Below are positions 10,177-19,443 of a DNA stretch of 64,000 bases, piece by piece. This stretch comes from Andreprevotia sp. IGB-42 (GTDB lineage Bacteria > Pseudomonadota > Gammaproteobacteria > Burkholderiales > Chitinibacteraceae): positions 337,172 to 401,171 of the forward strand of contig NZ_WXTX01000004.1 in assembly GCF_009848685.1 (NCBI RefSeq). Reading direction: 5' to 3'. Below the pieces are notes generated by a model. The model made no database searches, was not told the origin of the DNA, and was given only the letters and a program-made list of their open reading frames with translations. Each line of letters opens with the position of its first letter. The stretch's first letter is position 1. The position numbers and the translations under genes are program-made.

Positions 10177-10205
10177 CGGAGTACTACGCGGCCAGACTGC
10201 GGCAA

Positions 10206-11204
10206 TTACTTCTTGGCGATGCTGGCAGCGATCTGGTCGTACACGCCGCCGTCGTCAAAGTGCACCTTCTGCGCTTTTTGCAGGCCGCCGAAATCGCTCA
10301 CGCCGAACAGTTTCACATTGGGAAATTGCTTGGCGTACTTGGCTGCAACCGCAGGGTCACGCGGGCGCAGGTAGTTTTGCGCGGCGATTTCCTGGCCTTC
10401 CGGGCTCCACAGGTATTTCAGGTATTCCTCGGCCGCCTTGCGGGTGCCCTTCTTGTCCACCACCTTGTCCACCACCGCCACCGGCAGATCGGCATCGATG
10501 GATACACTCGGGTACACCACTTCGAAACCGCCACGGCCAAATTCGCGCGCAATCATTTCAGCTTCGTTCTCGAATGTCACCAGCACGTCGCCGATCTGGC
10601 GCTGCATGAAGGTGGTGGTGGCGCCACGGCCACCGGCATCGAGCACCGGCACATTCTTGAATACATCGGTAACGAACTGGCGTGCCTTGGCATCGGTGCC
10701 GCCTGCCTGCTTCAGCGCATAGCCCCATGCAGCCAGATAGGTGTAGCGGCCATTGCCCGAGGTTTTCGGATTGGGCACGATCACCTGTACACCCGGCTTG
10801 GTGAGGTCGTTCCAGTCCTTGATGCCCTTGGGGTTGCCCTTGCGCACGATCAGCACCTGCAGGCTGGAGAACGGCGCAGCCTCGTTGGGCAGGCGCTTTT
10901 CCCAGCCGGCATTGATCTGCTTGCCTTTCTCGACAATGGCATCGATGTCGGTGCTCTGGTTCATCGTCACCACGTCAGCCTCGAGGCCGTCGATCACCGA
11001 GCGTGCCTGCTTGCTGGAGCCACCATGCGATTGCTGCAGCGTCACCTTGTCCTTGAACTTGGCATCGTAATACTTGGCAAAAGCCGGGTTGTAGTCTTTG
11101 TAGAAGTCGCGCATCACGTCGTAGCTGACGTTGAGCAAGGTGACATCGGCAAAGGCCGGCACGGCAATGAAGGCAGCCAGTACGGCGGCAAGCAGGCGGG
11201 ACAT
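10206..11204 (-). CDS. sbp: Periplasmic sulfate-binding protein
   Basis: 332 aa from the Met of MSRLLAAVLAAFIAVPAFADV, which is a signal peptide cleaved after AFA. Mature-protein hallmarks of sulfate-binding proteins are LNVSYDVMRDFYKDYN, QSHGGSSKQARSVIDG and VPNPKTSGNGRY, which line the sulfate site. The start is fixed by CAAGGAGTACTCC directly upstream; the frame extends 13 codons further without support. First gene of the sulfate uptake operon. Confidence 0.95.
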   Translation of the reverse strand: MSRLLAAVLAAFIAVPAFADVTLLNVSYDVMRDFYKDYNPAFAKYYDAKFKDKVTLQQSHGGSSKQARSVIDGLEADVVTMNQSTDIDAIVEKGKQINAGWEKRLPNEAAPFSSLQVLIVRKGNPKGIKDWNDLTKPGVQVIVPNPKTSGNGRYTYLAAWGYALKQAGGTDAKARQFVTDVFKNVPVLDAGGRGATTTFMQRQIGDVLVTFENEAEMIAREFGRGGFEVVYPSVSIDADLPVAVVDKVVDKKGTRKAAEEYLKYLWSPEGQEIAAQNYLRPRDPAVAAKYAKQFPNVKLFGVSDFGGLQKAQKVHFDDGGVYDQIAASIAKK

Positions 11205-11299
11205 GGAGTACTCCTTGTAAGCTGATAGCGCGATTGTCGCCAATGCATATAGTTCTGCAAAGACGTTCCGGTTAAAAACTGCATGCGAAATTGCATAAA

Positions 11300-11326
11300 C
11301 AAACAGGGGCGCGGTTTGCGCCCCTG
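11300..11326 (-). terminator. Intrinsic terminator downstream of ssuF
   Basis: Stem CAGGGGCGC (11304-11312) / GCGCCCCTG (11318-11326), 5-nt loop. On the minus strand it is followed by TTTGTTTATG. It separates the ssu operon from the sbp-cysTWA operon. Confidence 0.8.
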
Positions 11327-11360
11327 TCGGGAGATCGGAACAGCCCGAGGAAGCTGTAGA

Positions 11361-11576
11361 TCAGAGCGTAGCGATCGACACTTCTGTCGATTTTACAAAG
11401 GCAATCACTTCACGGCCCGGCTTCAGATCAAGCTCCTTGACCGAACGGGTGGTGATGACCGAAGTCACGATGCCCGACGGTGTGGTGACGTCCACTTCCG
11501 ACAGCACCGGGCCTTCGATGATTTCCTTGATGGTGCCACGGAACTGGTTACGCACGTTGATCGATTGAATCGCCAT
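11361..11576 (-). CDS. ssuF: Small TOBE/Mop-domain protein, SsuF-like
   Basis: 71-aa single TOBE (molbindin) domain: MAIQSINVRNQFRGTIKEI, then VTTPSGIVTSVIT. Molbindins bind oxyanions such as molybdate. In Pseudomonas putida the sulfonate operon is ssuEADCBF, and SsuF is this kind of small molybdopterin/TOBE protein needed for sulfonate use; position and type agree here. The start at 11576 has TTGGAGAAACATC upstream; the frame runs on to 11648 without support. It is separated from ssuB by an AT-rich stretch with an inverted repeat, so it may have its own promoter. Confidence 0.85.
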   Translation of the reverse strand: MAIQSINVRNQFRGTIKEIIEGPVLSEVDVTTPSGIVTSVITTRSVKELDLKPGREVIAFVKSTEVSIATL

Positions 11577-11653
11577 GATGTTTCTCCAAGAATGAATTGA
11601 ACGGCTGGAACAGCTGTTGACAAACACACAGTAACAACTCGCCAACATCTCTT

Positions 11654-11685
11654 AAAGTAATTTGATATTAGTTCGTTATTACTTT
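11654..11685. promoter_or_regulatory. AT-rich inverted repeat between ssuB and ssuF
   Basis: Perfect 8-bp arms AAAGTAAT (11654-11661) and ATTACTTT (11678-11685), 16 bp apart, in a strikingly AT-rich island of about 55 bp. Too AT-rich for a good terminator; more likely a LysR-type (CysB/Cbl-like) operator or a promoter for ssuF. Confidence 0.4.
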
Positions 11686-11732
11686 TTACGATTTAGATTC
11701 AAGAATGAAAAAATGCAGCGCGCAACGCGGCC

Positions 11733-12536
11733 TCAAAGCGCCCAGCGCAATGCACCCAGCGCGATCGGTGCCGGCTCGGGAATCGCTTCCTTGCCCGGCA
11801 AAGACAGCACGCGCGACAGCACCTGTTCTTCCAGCGCCGCAAAGCCGGCCGCGCCACGCGAGCGCGTACGGTGCAGCGGCACCTGCAGATCAAGCCCTAC
11901 CTGACCTTTCTCGATCAGCAGTACGCGGTCGCCCAATGCCACCGCTTCCTCCACATCATGGGTAACCAGCAGCACGGTAAAGCGGTGCTGCTGCCACAGG
12001 CGTTCGATCAGTTGCTGCATCTCGATGCGCGTGAGTGCGTCCAGCGCGCCCAGCGGTTCGTCCAGCAGCAGCAATTGCGGTTCGTGTATCAGTGCGCGCG
12101 CCAAAGCCACGCGCTGGCGCTGGCCGCCCGATAGCTGGCTGGGCCACTTACCGGCATGGTCGGTGAGGCCCACTTCGGCCAGTGCCGCCAGCGCCTTGGG
12201 CTGCCAGTTGCCGGTGAGCCCCAGGCCCACGTTCTGCAGCACCGTTTTCCACGGCAGCAACCGCGCATCCTGGAACATCATGCGGGTATCGAAATGGCCG
12301 GTATCCATCGGGCTGCCGTCGGCCAGCACCTGGCCGGTGGAGGCGGTTTCCAGCCCGGCAATCAGCCGCAGCAGCGTGGATTTGCCGCAACCCGAGCGCC
12401 CGACAATGGCGACGAATTCGCCGGCACGGATATCCAGATCCAGCGCCTGCAATACCGTCTGGTCGCCAAAGCGCTTGGAAAGATTGCGGATGGTCAGTGC
12501 TACGCCCAAGGCGGGTTCTACAGTTGTCTGCGTCAT
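11733..12536 (-). CDS. ssuB: Aliphatic sulfonate ABC transporter ATP-binding protein SsuB
   Basis: 267-aa ATPase. Walker A is [10 protein letters not shown]-loop [11 protein letters not shown], signature LSGGQRQR, Walker [14 protein letters not shown]-loop VTHDVEEAV. The DARLLPW segment is typical of the nitrate/sulfonate/taurine subfamily. Start chosen at MTQTTVEPA with AAGGCGG upstream; the long frame to 12680 overlaps ssuC. Partners are SsuC and SsuA. Confidence 0.94.
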   Translation of the reverse strand: MTQTTVEPALGVALTIRNLSKRFGDQTVLQALDLDIRAGEFVAIVGRSGCGKSTLLRLIAGLETASTGQVLADGSPMDTGHFDTRMMFQDARLLPWKTVLQNVGLGLTGNWQPKALAALAEVGLTDHAGKWPSQLSGGQRQRVALARALIHEPQLLLLDEPLGALDALTRIEMQQLIERLWQQHRFTVLLVTHDVEEAVALGDRVLLIEKGQVGLDLQVPLHRTRSRGAAGFAALEEQVLSRVLSLPGKEAIPEPAPIALGALRWAL

Positions 12537-12546
12537 TGATGCCGCC

Positions 12547-13332
12547 TTATTGATATGCAGGGTGCCAGCGCAGCCACAGCCGCTCCAGCTTGCGGGCGCC
12601 GTAGTCGCTGAGCTTGCCCAGCAATGCGTACAGCAGGATGGCCAGCACCACCACATCGGTCTGCAGGAACTCGCGCGCATTCATCGCCAGGTAGCCGATG
12701 CCCGAGCTGGCCGAAATGGTTTCCGCCACGATCAGCAAGATCCACGCAAAGCCCAGTGCAAAGCGCACGCCCACCAGAATGCTGGGCAAGGCGCCCGGCA
12801 GGATCACGTCGCGGAACAGCGGCCAGCCACGCAGGCCGTAGCTTTTGGCCATTTCCACCAGATCCTTGTCCACCGATTTGATGCCGTGATACGTGTTGAT
12901 GTACACCGGGAACAAGGTACCGAACGCCACCAGGAACAGCTTGGCGGCTTCATCGATGCCGAACCACAGGATAACCAGCGGGATCAGCGCCAGCGGCGGC
13001 ACGTTGCGGATCATCTGCACGGTGGTATCGAGCAGCAGTTCTCCGCGCTTGGACAAGCCGGTGATCAGCCCCAGCAGCAGGCCAATGCCCCCCCCGACTG
13101 AAAAACCGATGGCAGCACGCCAGAAGCTGATTTTCAGGTGCGCCCACAGCTCGCCCGATTGCCACAGCCGCGCGCCCGCTTCCAGTACCGCCAGCGGCGC
13201 CGGCAGGATGCGGCTGGTCAGCACTCCATGCGTAGCCGCCCATTGCCATACCACCACCAGCAAGGCGGGCACCACCCAGGGCGCGGCGCGGCGCGCCAGC
13301 TGCGTGCCGACGCTGTTGAACGAAATGGCCAT
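12547..13332 (-). CDS. ssuC: Aliphatic sulfonate ABC transporter permease SsuC
   Basis: 261-aa permease with about six helices. The EAA loop is [38 protein letters not shown] is the typical sulfonate/nitrate permease segment. The start at 13332 lies 1 bp after the ssuD stop, with GAGC as a weak ribosome site, so coupling to ssuD is likely. The in-frame extension to 13413 overlaps ssuD. Confidence 0.94.
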   Translation of the reverse strand: MAISFNSVGTQLARRAAPWVVPALLVVVWQWAATHGVLTSRILPAPLAVLEAGARLWQSGELWAHLKISFWRAAIGFSVGGGIGLLLGLITGLSKRGELLLDTTVQMIRNVPPLALIPLVILWFGIDEAAKLFLVAFGTLFPVYINTYHGIKSVDKDLVEMAKSYGLRGWPLFRDVILPGALPSILVGVRFALGFAWILLIVAETISASSGIGYLAMNAREFLQTDVVVLAILLYALLGKLSDYGARKLERLWLRWHPAYQ

Positions 13333-13333
13333 G

Positions 13334-14515
13334 TCAGCTCGCCGCAGCCGCAAGGCCTGGTTCCGCAACCGGTGCGGCGGCAGCCCGCGCGGTCGGCACG
13401 ATATCATTGGCAATCACCTCGCCAAACGGCCCGGTCAGGTTGGCCTTGCCCGCCGGCTTGACGATATCCAGCGGCAGCAGCGGGAACAGCAGTTCCGCGG
13501 TGCGGTAGGCTTCTTCCAGGTGCGGGTAGCCGGAGAAAATGAAGGTTTCGATGCCCAGTGCCGCGTATTCCTTGATGCGGTCGGCCACTTCCTGTGCGCT
13601 GCCCACCAGCGCAGTACCAGCCCCACCCCGTACCAGGCCAACGCCAGCCCACAGGTTGGGGGAGATTTCCAGGTTGTCGCGCCGGCCACCATGCAGCTCG
13701 GCCATGCGGCGCTGGCCCACCGAATCGAAGCGGGCAAAGGCTTTCTGGGCGGCGGCGATGGTGTCATCAGTGACATGGCTGATCAGTTCATCCGCAGCTT
13801 TCCAGGCTTGTTCGCTGGTTTCGCGCACGATCACGTGCAGGCGGATGCCGAACTTGACGATACGGCCCAGTGCATCGGCCTTGTCCTTGACCGCCTTGAT
13901 CTTCTCCGCCACCGCTGCCGGGGGTTCGCCCCAGGTGAGGTAGACGTCGACCTGCTCTGCAGCAAGGTCCACTGCCGGTTCGGATGAACCACCGAAGAAC
14001 AGTGGCGGGTAGGGGGTTTGCACTGGCGGGTACAGCGTCTTGGCGTTTGCCACCTTGAGGTGCTTGCCGCTGAAATTGACGGTTTCACCCGCGGCCACGC
14101 CACGCCAGATTTTCAGGAATTCATCGGTGACTTCGTAGCGTTCGCTATGGGTGAGGAAGCTGCCATCGCCATGCTGTTCATCCGGGTCACCGCCGGTGAC
14201 CACATTGATCAGCAGCCGGCCGTTGGAAATGCGGTCCAAGGTGCTGGCCATGCGGGCCGATACGGTGGGCGAAATGATGCCGGGGCGGATGGCGACCAGG
14301 AACTTGAGTTTCTCGGTGAACGGCACCAAGGAAGACGCCACCACCCAGGAATCTTCGCAAGAGCGGCCGGTGGGGATCAGGACGCCTTCGAAGCCGAGTT
14401 GATCTGCCGCCTGGGCGATCTGCTTGAGGTAGCCGTGATCGACGGTGCGGGCACCGACGGAAGTACCCAGGTAGCGGCTGTCGCCGTGGGTGGGCAGGAA
14501 CCAGAACAATTTCAT
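13334..14515 (-). CDS. ssuD: FMNH2-dependent alkanesulfonate monooxygenase SsuD
   Basis: Luciferase-like monooxygenase that releases sulfite from alkanesulfonates using FMNH2 supplied by SsuE. 393 aa, normal length. The N-terminus [17 protein letters not shown] and the segments [13 protein letters not shown] and [19 protein letters not shown] are diagnostic. The start has GGAGAGAAAT upstream. The C-terminal ~20 residues are Ala-rich. It lies between the binding proteins and the ABC core, as in ssuEADCB operons. Confidence 0.97.
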   Translation of the reverse strand: MKLFWFLPTHGDSRYLGTSVGARTVDHGYLKQIAQAADQLGFEGVLIPTGRSCEDSWVVASSLVPFTEKLKFLVAIRPGIISPTVSARMASTLDRISNGRLLINVVTGGDPDEQHGDGSFLTHSERYEVTDEFLKIWRGVAAGETVNFSGKHLKVANAKTLYPPVQTPYPPLFFGGSSEPAVDLAAEQVDVYLTWGEPPAAVAEKIKAVKDKADALGRIVKFGIRLHVIVRETSEQAWKAADELISHVTDDTIAAAQKAFARFDSVGQRRMAELHGGRRDNLEISPNLWAGVGLVRGGAGTALVGSAQEVADRIKEYAALGIETFIFSGYPHLEEAYRTAELLFPLLPLDIVKPAGKANLTGPFGEVIANDIVPTARAAAAPVAEPGLAAAAS

Positions 14516-14566
14516 ATTTCTCTCCATGGCGCGGGTACGCAGCGCCTTGTGACTGCTATTCAGAGG

Positions 14567-14619
14567 GCAGGCACCCCGCGCATGACATCACCCGGGGGCA
14601 ACGGCGTGTTGGTGCCTGC
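14567..14619 (-). promoter_or_regulatory. Intercistronic stem-loop ssuA-ssuD
   Basis: Perfect 9-bp arms GCAGGCACC (14567-14575) / GGTGCCTGC (14611-14619) with a 35-nt GC-rich loop. It lies in the 119-bp gap after the upstream binding-protein gene. A 3' protective or partial-termination role is inferred. Confidence 0.35.
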
Positions 14620-14634
14620 GAGCCATCGCGGGTT

Positions 14635-15567
14635 TTACTGCGGTGGCAATACGATGTCTTTGACGTTGATCGCCTTGGGGATCAGTTTCAGTTCGGTAAA
14701 GCGGTCGGCAATTTTTTGCTGATCACTGATCACCTGCGGGGTGAGCCAGCTGACGCGGAAGCTCGGGCGGCGGTTCACCACGGTTTCGAAGGTGGCCACA
14801 TCGAGGCCGATGGCCTTGCTGAGTATCTGCGCGGTGTCTTTCGGCTGCTTGTCGAGGAAATCATCGTTGTCACTCAGCGCATCGAACACCACCTGCAACT
14901 GCTTGCCCTGCTGTGTGGCAAACTGGCGCGAGGCCAGATAGAAGGTGTAGTTGGCGCTCAGCCCTTCGCCGGTGGCCAGCACGCGCGGTTTCAGCGCACG
15001 CTCCGCCGCGGCATAGTACGGATCCCAGATCGCCCAGGCATCGACGGCCTTGGTTTCATAGGCAGCGCGGGCATCGGCCGGCGCCAGGTATACGGGCTGG
15101 ATGTCTTCCCACTTCAGCCCGTTCTGATCGAGTGCGCGCACCAGCAGCCAGTGCGCACTGGAGCCCTTTTGCAGCGCGATTTTCTTGCCTTTCAGGTCGC
15201 TCAGTTTTTTCAGCGGCGAATCAGCCGGCACGAGGATGGCGGATGCCTGCGGCTTGGGCGGCTCGTAGCCGACGTAAACCAGCTGCGTGCCACCGGATTG
15301 CGCGAAGATCGGCGGAGTATCACCCGTCATGCCGAAATCGATGCTGCCCACATTGAGCGCTTCCAAGAGCTGCGGGCCGGCAGCGAACTCCGTCCACTTC
15401 ACGGTATTGCCCTGCGCCGCCAGCTTTTTTTCCAGCAGGCCACGGCTTTTGAGCACGATCAGGTTGAGCGAGCTTTTCTGGTAGCCGATATGGATTTCAG
15501 CAGCGGCGGCGCTACCAGCCAGGGCCAGCGCAGCAAGCGCCAGGCCGATTTTTGTTGCATATGTCAT
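14635..15567 (-). CDS. ssuA: Sulfonate-binding periplasmic protein SsuA, copy 1
   Basis: 310 aa with a signal peptide (MTYATKIGLALAALALAGSA, cleaved after AAA). IHIGYQKSSLNLIVLKSRG, WTEFAAGPQLLEALNVG and AVDAWAIWDPYYAAAE are typical of the SsuA/TauA family. AGGATGCCTGCA precedes the chosen ATG. The next gene upstream is a paralogue. SsuA delivers aliphatic sulfonates to SsuC/SsuB. Confidence 0.92.
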   Translation of the reverse strand: MTYATKIGLALAALALAGSAAAAEIHIGYQKSSLNLIVLKSRGLLEKKLAAQGNTVKWTEFAAGPQLLEALNVGSIDFGMTGDTPPIFAQSGGTQLVYVGYEPPKPQASAILVPADSPLKKLSDLKGKKIALQKGSSAHWLLVRALDQNGLKWEDIQPVYLAPADARAAYETKAVDAWAIWDPYYAAAERALKPRVLATGEGLSANYTFYLASRQFATQQGKQLQVVFDALSDNDDFLDKQPKDTAQILSKAIGLDVATFETVVNRRPSFRVSWLTPQVISDQQKIADRFTELKLIPKAINVKDIVLPPQ

Positions 15568-15615
15568 TGCAGGCATCCTGTGACACCGGGGCGGGCAAGC
15601 CCGCCCCCGGCGCAA

Positions 15616-16542
15616 TTACTTGTTGGCAACCAGCGCGTCCTTGATCTGGATCGGCTTGGGGATCAGGCCCAGCTTGTGGAAGGTATCGGCGATCTTCTGC
15701 TGTGCTTCTGCTGTCTTGGCGGTGATCGGTTCGACGTTGTACGAGTAGCGCGATACTGCCAGTGCCACGATCTCCGGTGCCAGGCCCAGGATAGGCGCCA
15801 GTTCCTTCACCACGTCAGCCTGGTTCTTGCTCGCCCACAGGTCGGTCTTGTCGAGTTCGTCCAGTACCGCGGCGATCACCTTGGGGTTTTTCTCGGCATA
15901 CGGGCGGGCCGCCAGGAAGAACTGCGTGTTGGAAACCAGGCCTTTGCCATCGGTGATGATCTGCGCGCCCAGCTGTTTTTCAGCAGCGGCCAGGAACGGA
16001 TCCCAGATCACCCATGCATCGACCGAGCCACGCTCGAACGCGGCACGCGCATCGGCCGGGGTCAGGTACACGGTCTGGATGTCGGTGTAGGCAACGCCGG
16101 CTTTTTCCAGTGCCTTCACCAGCAGGTAATGCACGTTGGAGCCCTTGTTGAGCGCAACCTTCTTGCCCTTCAGGTCTGCCACGGTCTTGATGGGCGAGCC
16201 CTTGGGCACCACGATGGCTTCCGCAGTCGGGGTGGGCGGCTCGTTACCGACGTAAACCAGGTTGGCGCCGGCGGCCTGCGCAAAGACCGGTGGGGCCTCA
16301 CCGGTGGTGCCGAAGTCGATGGCACCCACATTCAGGCCTTCCAGCAACTGCGGGCCGGCCGGGAATTCGGTCCACTTGATATCCCAGCCCAGTGCTTTCA
16401 GGCGTGGCTCCAGCGTGCCACGTGCTTTCAGGATGGTGAGCGTGCCGTACTTCTGATAACCGATACGCAGCGTTTCAGCATGTGCAGCGGTGGCAATCAG
16501 GCCGGTGGCAGCCAGCAGCAGGGTGACCAGGGTCTTTTTCAT
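15616..16542 (-). CDS. Sulfonate-binding periplasmic protein, SsuA paralogue 2
   Basis: 308 aa with signal peptide MKKTLVTLLLAATGLIATAA. It shares with its neighbour the blocks RIGYQK, KWTEFPAGPQLLEGLNVGAI, PADARAAFERGSVDAWVIWD and a similar C-terminus, so the pair is a tandem duplication. The differences in the ligand-region residues suggest a different sulfonate preference; that is inference. Ribosome site GGAGACAACA. 48 bp separate the two genes. Confidence 0.9.
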   Translation of the reverse strand: MKKTLVTLLLAATGLIATAAHAETLRIGYQKYGTLTILKARGTLEPRLKALGWDIKWTEFPAGPQLLEGLNVGAIDFGTTGEAPPVFAQAAGANLVYVGNEPPTPTAEAIVVPKGSPIKTVADLKGKKVALNKGSNVHYLLVKALEKAGVAYTDIQTVYLTPADARAAFERGSVDAWVIWDPFLAAAEKQLGAQIITDGKGLVSNTQFFLAARPYAEKNPKVIAAVLDELDKTDLWASKNQADVVKELAPILGLAPEIVALAVSRYSYNVEPITAKTAEAQQKIADTFHKLGLIPKPIQIKDALVANK

Positions 16543-16622
16543 TGTTGTCTCCAGATTTTCGAGCGGTTCAGGTTTTCAGTGCGCGGTACGTGGCCGCGCC
16601 GTGTTCAAAACTGTTTCGGTGC

Positions 16623-17219
16623 TCAGACGGATATCCCGCCGATGCGGATTTGGGCAGTCAGCTGATGCGGATCGAGCTGCACCAGGCCCGGGTTGGGCAA
16701 ATGGGCAATGAAGCGGGCCACGGCGGCGTTGAGGCGCGCGGCAATGTCTTCAGCCACGTTCAACTCGCCGTTCTCGCCCCACACCAGTTCCTTGTCGGTG
16801 GCGTAGATGCCACCCAGGATGTGGCGCGCTTTCAGCGCAGTCAGCACCGGCTGCAGTGCGTAATCGACTGCCAGCATGTGCGCCGGGCTGCCGCCGGTGG
16901 CCAGCGGCAACACCGCGTGGTGCGACAGCGCACGCTCGGGCAGCAGATCCAGCATCACCTTGAGCGCGCCGCTGTAGGCGGACTTGTAGACCGGGGTGGA
17001 AATCAGCAGGCCATCGGCCTCGGCAATGGTTTGCTGCAGGTGCTGGATCGATGGGTGATCGAAATGCGCATACAGCAAGGATTCGGCCGGGAAATCAGCC
17101 AGCGAGAACGCCTTGACCGTTACCCCGAATGATTCGAGCAGATGCGATGCACGGCGTAGCAGACCTTCCGAACGCGAACGGGCGCTGGGGCTACCGGAGA
17201 GAGTCACGACTGTAGGCAT
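16623..17219 (-). CDS. ssuE: NAD(P)H-dependent FMN reductase SsuE
   Basis: 198-aa flavodoxin-fold reductase that supplies FMNH2 to SsuD. The FMN phosphate loop is LSGSPSARSRSEGLL at the N-terminus, and STPVYKSAYSGALKVMLDLLP binds the isoalloxazine ring region. First gene of the ssu operon. AAAGGAATTTGC precedes the ATG. The upstream AT-rich intergenic stretch (17220-17409) should hold the promoter. Confidence 0.94.
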   Translation of the reverse strand: MPTVVTLSGSPSARSRSEGLLRRASHLLESFGVTVKAFSLADFPAESLLYAHFDHPSIQHLQQTIAEADGLLISTPVYKSAYSGALKVMLDLLPERALSHHAVLPLATGGSPAHMLAVDYALQPVLTALKARHILGGIYATDKELVWGENGELNVAEDIAARLNAAVARFIAHLPNPGLVQLDPHQLTAQIRIGGISV

Positions 17220-17409
17220 GCAAATTCCTTTAAACGCTTAAAAGTGCAATTTATGTATCCAAACGGAATTTATGGGAAGTCTTTTATCACCACAAATACT
17301 TTTAAATTCATTTGAAATAACCAGTTGTTGATTTTTGAACAGCGGCACGCTGACAAGTGGCGCATCGCGGCCCTTGTAATTAATAAGCAGGATTATCATA
17401 ATCACGATT
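17220..17409. promoter_or_regulatory. Divergent ssuE / marR control region
   Basis: 190 bp, much more AT-rich than its flanks. Includes TTTAAACGCTTAAAAG near the ssuE ribosome site and TTTTAAATTCATTTGAAATAA at about 17300, resembling loose LysR-type half-sites. Likely holds the sulfur-starvation-controlled ssu promoter on the minus strand and the marR promoter on the plus strand. Confidence 0.5.
17391..17403. promoter_or_regulatory. Palindrome next to the marR start codon
   Basis: GATTATCATAATC is a perfect 6+1+6 palindrome ending 6 bp before the marR ATG, with a third half-site GATTATG at 17406-17412 running into the start codon. MarR proteins bind such short palindromes; autoregulation is inferred. 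Confidence 0.55.
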
Positions 17410-17877
17410 ATGAAAAAGACGGATTTCACCCAGCGCTTCGGCTTCCTGGTCAACGATGTGGCGCGGCTATACAGCCGCCGTTTTGACCAGTTGGCCCGCC
17501 AGGTGCACCTGTCCCGCGCGCAATGCCGGGTGATCGGTGCGCTGTACATCAAGGATGGCCAGTCACAGGTGGCGCTGGCCGAGCAGCTGGAACTCACCCC
17601 GATGGCGATCGCGCGCATGACCGACCGCATGGAAAGCGCCGGCTGGATACGCCGCGAGCCGCATCCGGACGACCGGCGCGTGAAGCTGCTGTACCTGAAT
17701 GCAGAAGCCGAAGGCGCATTGCAGAAAGCCATGGCCATCGGCGACGGCATCCAGGCAGAGGCGCTGGCAGGCCTGAGCAGCGCGGAAACCAATCAGCTGA
17801 TCACACTGTTGCAGAAGGCCCGCGCCAACCTGGCGCAGCTGGACCGCCCGGCCGAAAACGCAGCAGACGAAGACTGA
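17410..17877 (+). CDS. MarR-family transcriptional regulator
   Basis: 155 aa, winged helix. The recognition region is LAEQLELTPMAIARMTDRMESAGW, with the wing RREPHPDDRRVKLLYL. MarR members repress adjacent efflux genes and dissociate on binding phenolic or other small ligands. Only one Met is available at the N-terminus, and no ribosome site lies at normal distance (an AGGA is 17 bp upstream), so the mRNA may be leaderless. Next gene is an EmrB-like exporter 3 bp downstream. Confidence 0.92.
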   Translation: MKKTDFTQRFGFLVNDVARLYSRRFDQLARQVHLSRAQCRVIGALYIKDGQSQVALAEQLELTPMAIARMTDRMESAGWIRREPHPDDRRVKLLYLNAEAEGALQKAMAIGDGIQAEALAGLSSAETNQLITLLQKARANLAQLDRPAENAADED

Positions 17878-17880
17878 GCG

Positions 17881-19425
17881 ATGAGCGAACAGAACCATTA
17901 CAACGTGGCCCACAAGGGCATGATCACCATTTCCATCATGCTGGCCACCATCATGCAGGCGCTGGATACCACCATCGCCAACGTGGCGCTGCCGCATATG
18001 CAGGGTGCATTGCAGGCGTCGCAGGACCAGATCACCTGGGTGCTGACGTCGTACATCGTTGCCGCCGCCATTGCCACGCCGCTGACCGGCTGGCTGTGCG
18101 GCCGCTATGGGCGCAAGCAGGTGTTCCTGGCCGCGGTGGTGGGGTTCACCGTGGCATCCGCGTTGTGCGGGCTGGCGGAATCGCTGACGCAGATCGTGCT
18201 GGCGCGCTTGCTTCAAGGCGTCTTCGGTGCCGCGCTGGTGCCGCTGTCGCAAGCAGTGCTGCTGGACATCAACCCCAAGGAAAAAATCGGCCAGGCGATG
18301 GCATTGTGGGGGGCCGGTATCATGATCGGCCCCATCATGGGACCGATGCTGGGTGGCTGGCTGACCGATGCCTATGACTGGCGCTGGGTGTTCTATATCA
18401 ACCTGCCGGTGGGCATCTTTGCGTTCTACGGCATCTGGCGCTACCTGCCCGATAGCCGGCCGGCCAGCACCAAGCTCGATCTGTTCGGCTTTGCCATGCT
18501 CAGCCTGTCGGTGGGCTTCTTGCAGCTGTTCCTCGACCGTGGCGAGCAGATGGACTGGTTCAGCTCACCGGAAATCTGCGTCGAGGCCATCGGCGCAGTG
18601 GTGTGCTTCATCTACTTCGTGATCCATACCTGGACGGCGGGCGCCAATTCATTCTTCAACCGCGCGTTGCTGCGCGACCGCAACTTCGTCACCGGCCTGC
18701 TGTTCGCGTTCATCGTCGGCGTGATCCTGTATGCCACCATGGCGCTGCTGCCCGCGCTGCTACAAGGCTTGCTGAACTACCCGGTGATCGATACCGGCAT
18801 CATCACCGCACCATCCGGCATCGGCACCATGCTGGCAATGATGCTGGTGGGGCGGCTGATCCACCGTTTCGATATCCGCGCCATCATGGCATTCGGCTTT
18901 GCACTGACTGCGTTCTCGCTGTGGCAAATGGCGCAGATGACACTGGATATGGGCACCAGCCTGGTGGTGTGGTCGGGCTTCATCCGGGGTGTGGGCATCG
19001 GCTTCGTGTTCGTGCCGCTCTCCACTGCCACCTTCGCCACGCTGGCGCCACAACTGCGCAACGAAGGTACGCCCATCTACAGCCTGCTGCGCAACCTGGG
19101 CAGCAGCGTGGGCATCTCCATCGTGCAGACGCTGCTCACGCAGGGCACCAGCCGCGCGCACGCCAATCTGGCGGTGGCCGTCAATGCGGCCAACCCGGCG
19201 CTGGCCAACGTACCCGCAATGCTCGACCCTTCCACGCCGGCGGGGCTGGCATTACTCAATAGCGAAGTGAGCCGGCAAGCGGCGATGATCGGCTACCTGG
19301 ACGATTTCCACGTAATGATGTGGGTAACGCTGCTGGCCATGCCATTGCTGCTGCTGATCCGCATGCCCAAGCGCAGCGCCGCGCAGAAGCCGGAAGAAGA
19401 AATGGCGCATGCAGTGCTGGAATAG
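17881..19425 (+). CDS. DHA2-family drug-efflux MFS transporter (EmrB-like)
   Basis: 514 aa, about 14 membrane helices, proton-driven exporter. Family motifs are LDTTIANVALPHMQGAL (helix 1), GRYGRKQVFL loop, and GPMLGGWLTDAYDWRWVFYINLPVG (motif C region of helix 5-6). EmrB usually works with a periplasmic adaptor EmrA and an outer-membrane channel; neither gene is adjacent. The pairing with marR suggests toxic-compound-inducible efflux. Its start is 3 bp after marR's stop, so the two are an operon. Confidence 0.93.
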   Translation: MSEQNHYNVAHKGMITISIMLATIMQALDTTIANVALPHMQGALQASQDQITWVLTSYIVAAAIATPLTGWLCGRYGRKQVFLAAVVGFTVASALCGLAESLTQIVLARLLQGVFGAALVPLSQAVLLDINPKEKIGQAMALWGAGIMIGPIMGPMLGGWLTDAYDWRWVFYINLPVGIFAFYGIWRYLPDSRPASTKLDLFGFAMLSLSVGFLQLFLDRGEQMDWFSSPEICVEAIGAVVCFIYFVIHTWTAGANSFFNRALLRDRNFVTGLLFAFIVGVILYATMALLPALLQGLLNYPVIDTGIITAPSGIGTMLAMMLVGRLIHRFDIRAIMAFGFALTAFSLWQMAQMTLDMGTSLVVWSGFIRGVGIGFVFVPLSTATFATLAPQLRNEGTPIYSLLRNLGSSVGISIVQTLLTQGTSRAHANLAVAVNAANPALANVPAMLDPSTPAGLALLNSEVSRQAAMIGYLDDFHVMMWVTLLAMPLLLLIRMPKRSAAQKPEEEMAHAVLE

Positions 19426-19443
19426 CACGGCAGCGCGCCGCCC

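Noticed and set aside
9294..11225. 643-aa open frame antisense to cysT and sbp
   Set aside because: Shadow frame spanning two clear minus-strand genes; Arg/His/Gln-rich composition typical of antisense reading.
17238..17792. 184-aa minus-strand frame antisense to marR
   Set aside because: Ser/Ala/Met-rich shadow; marR has a clear winged helix.
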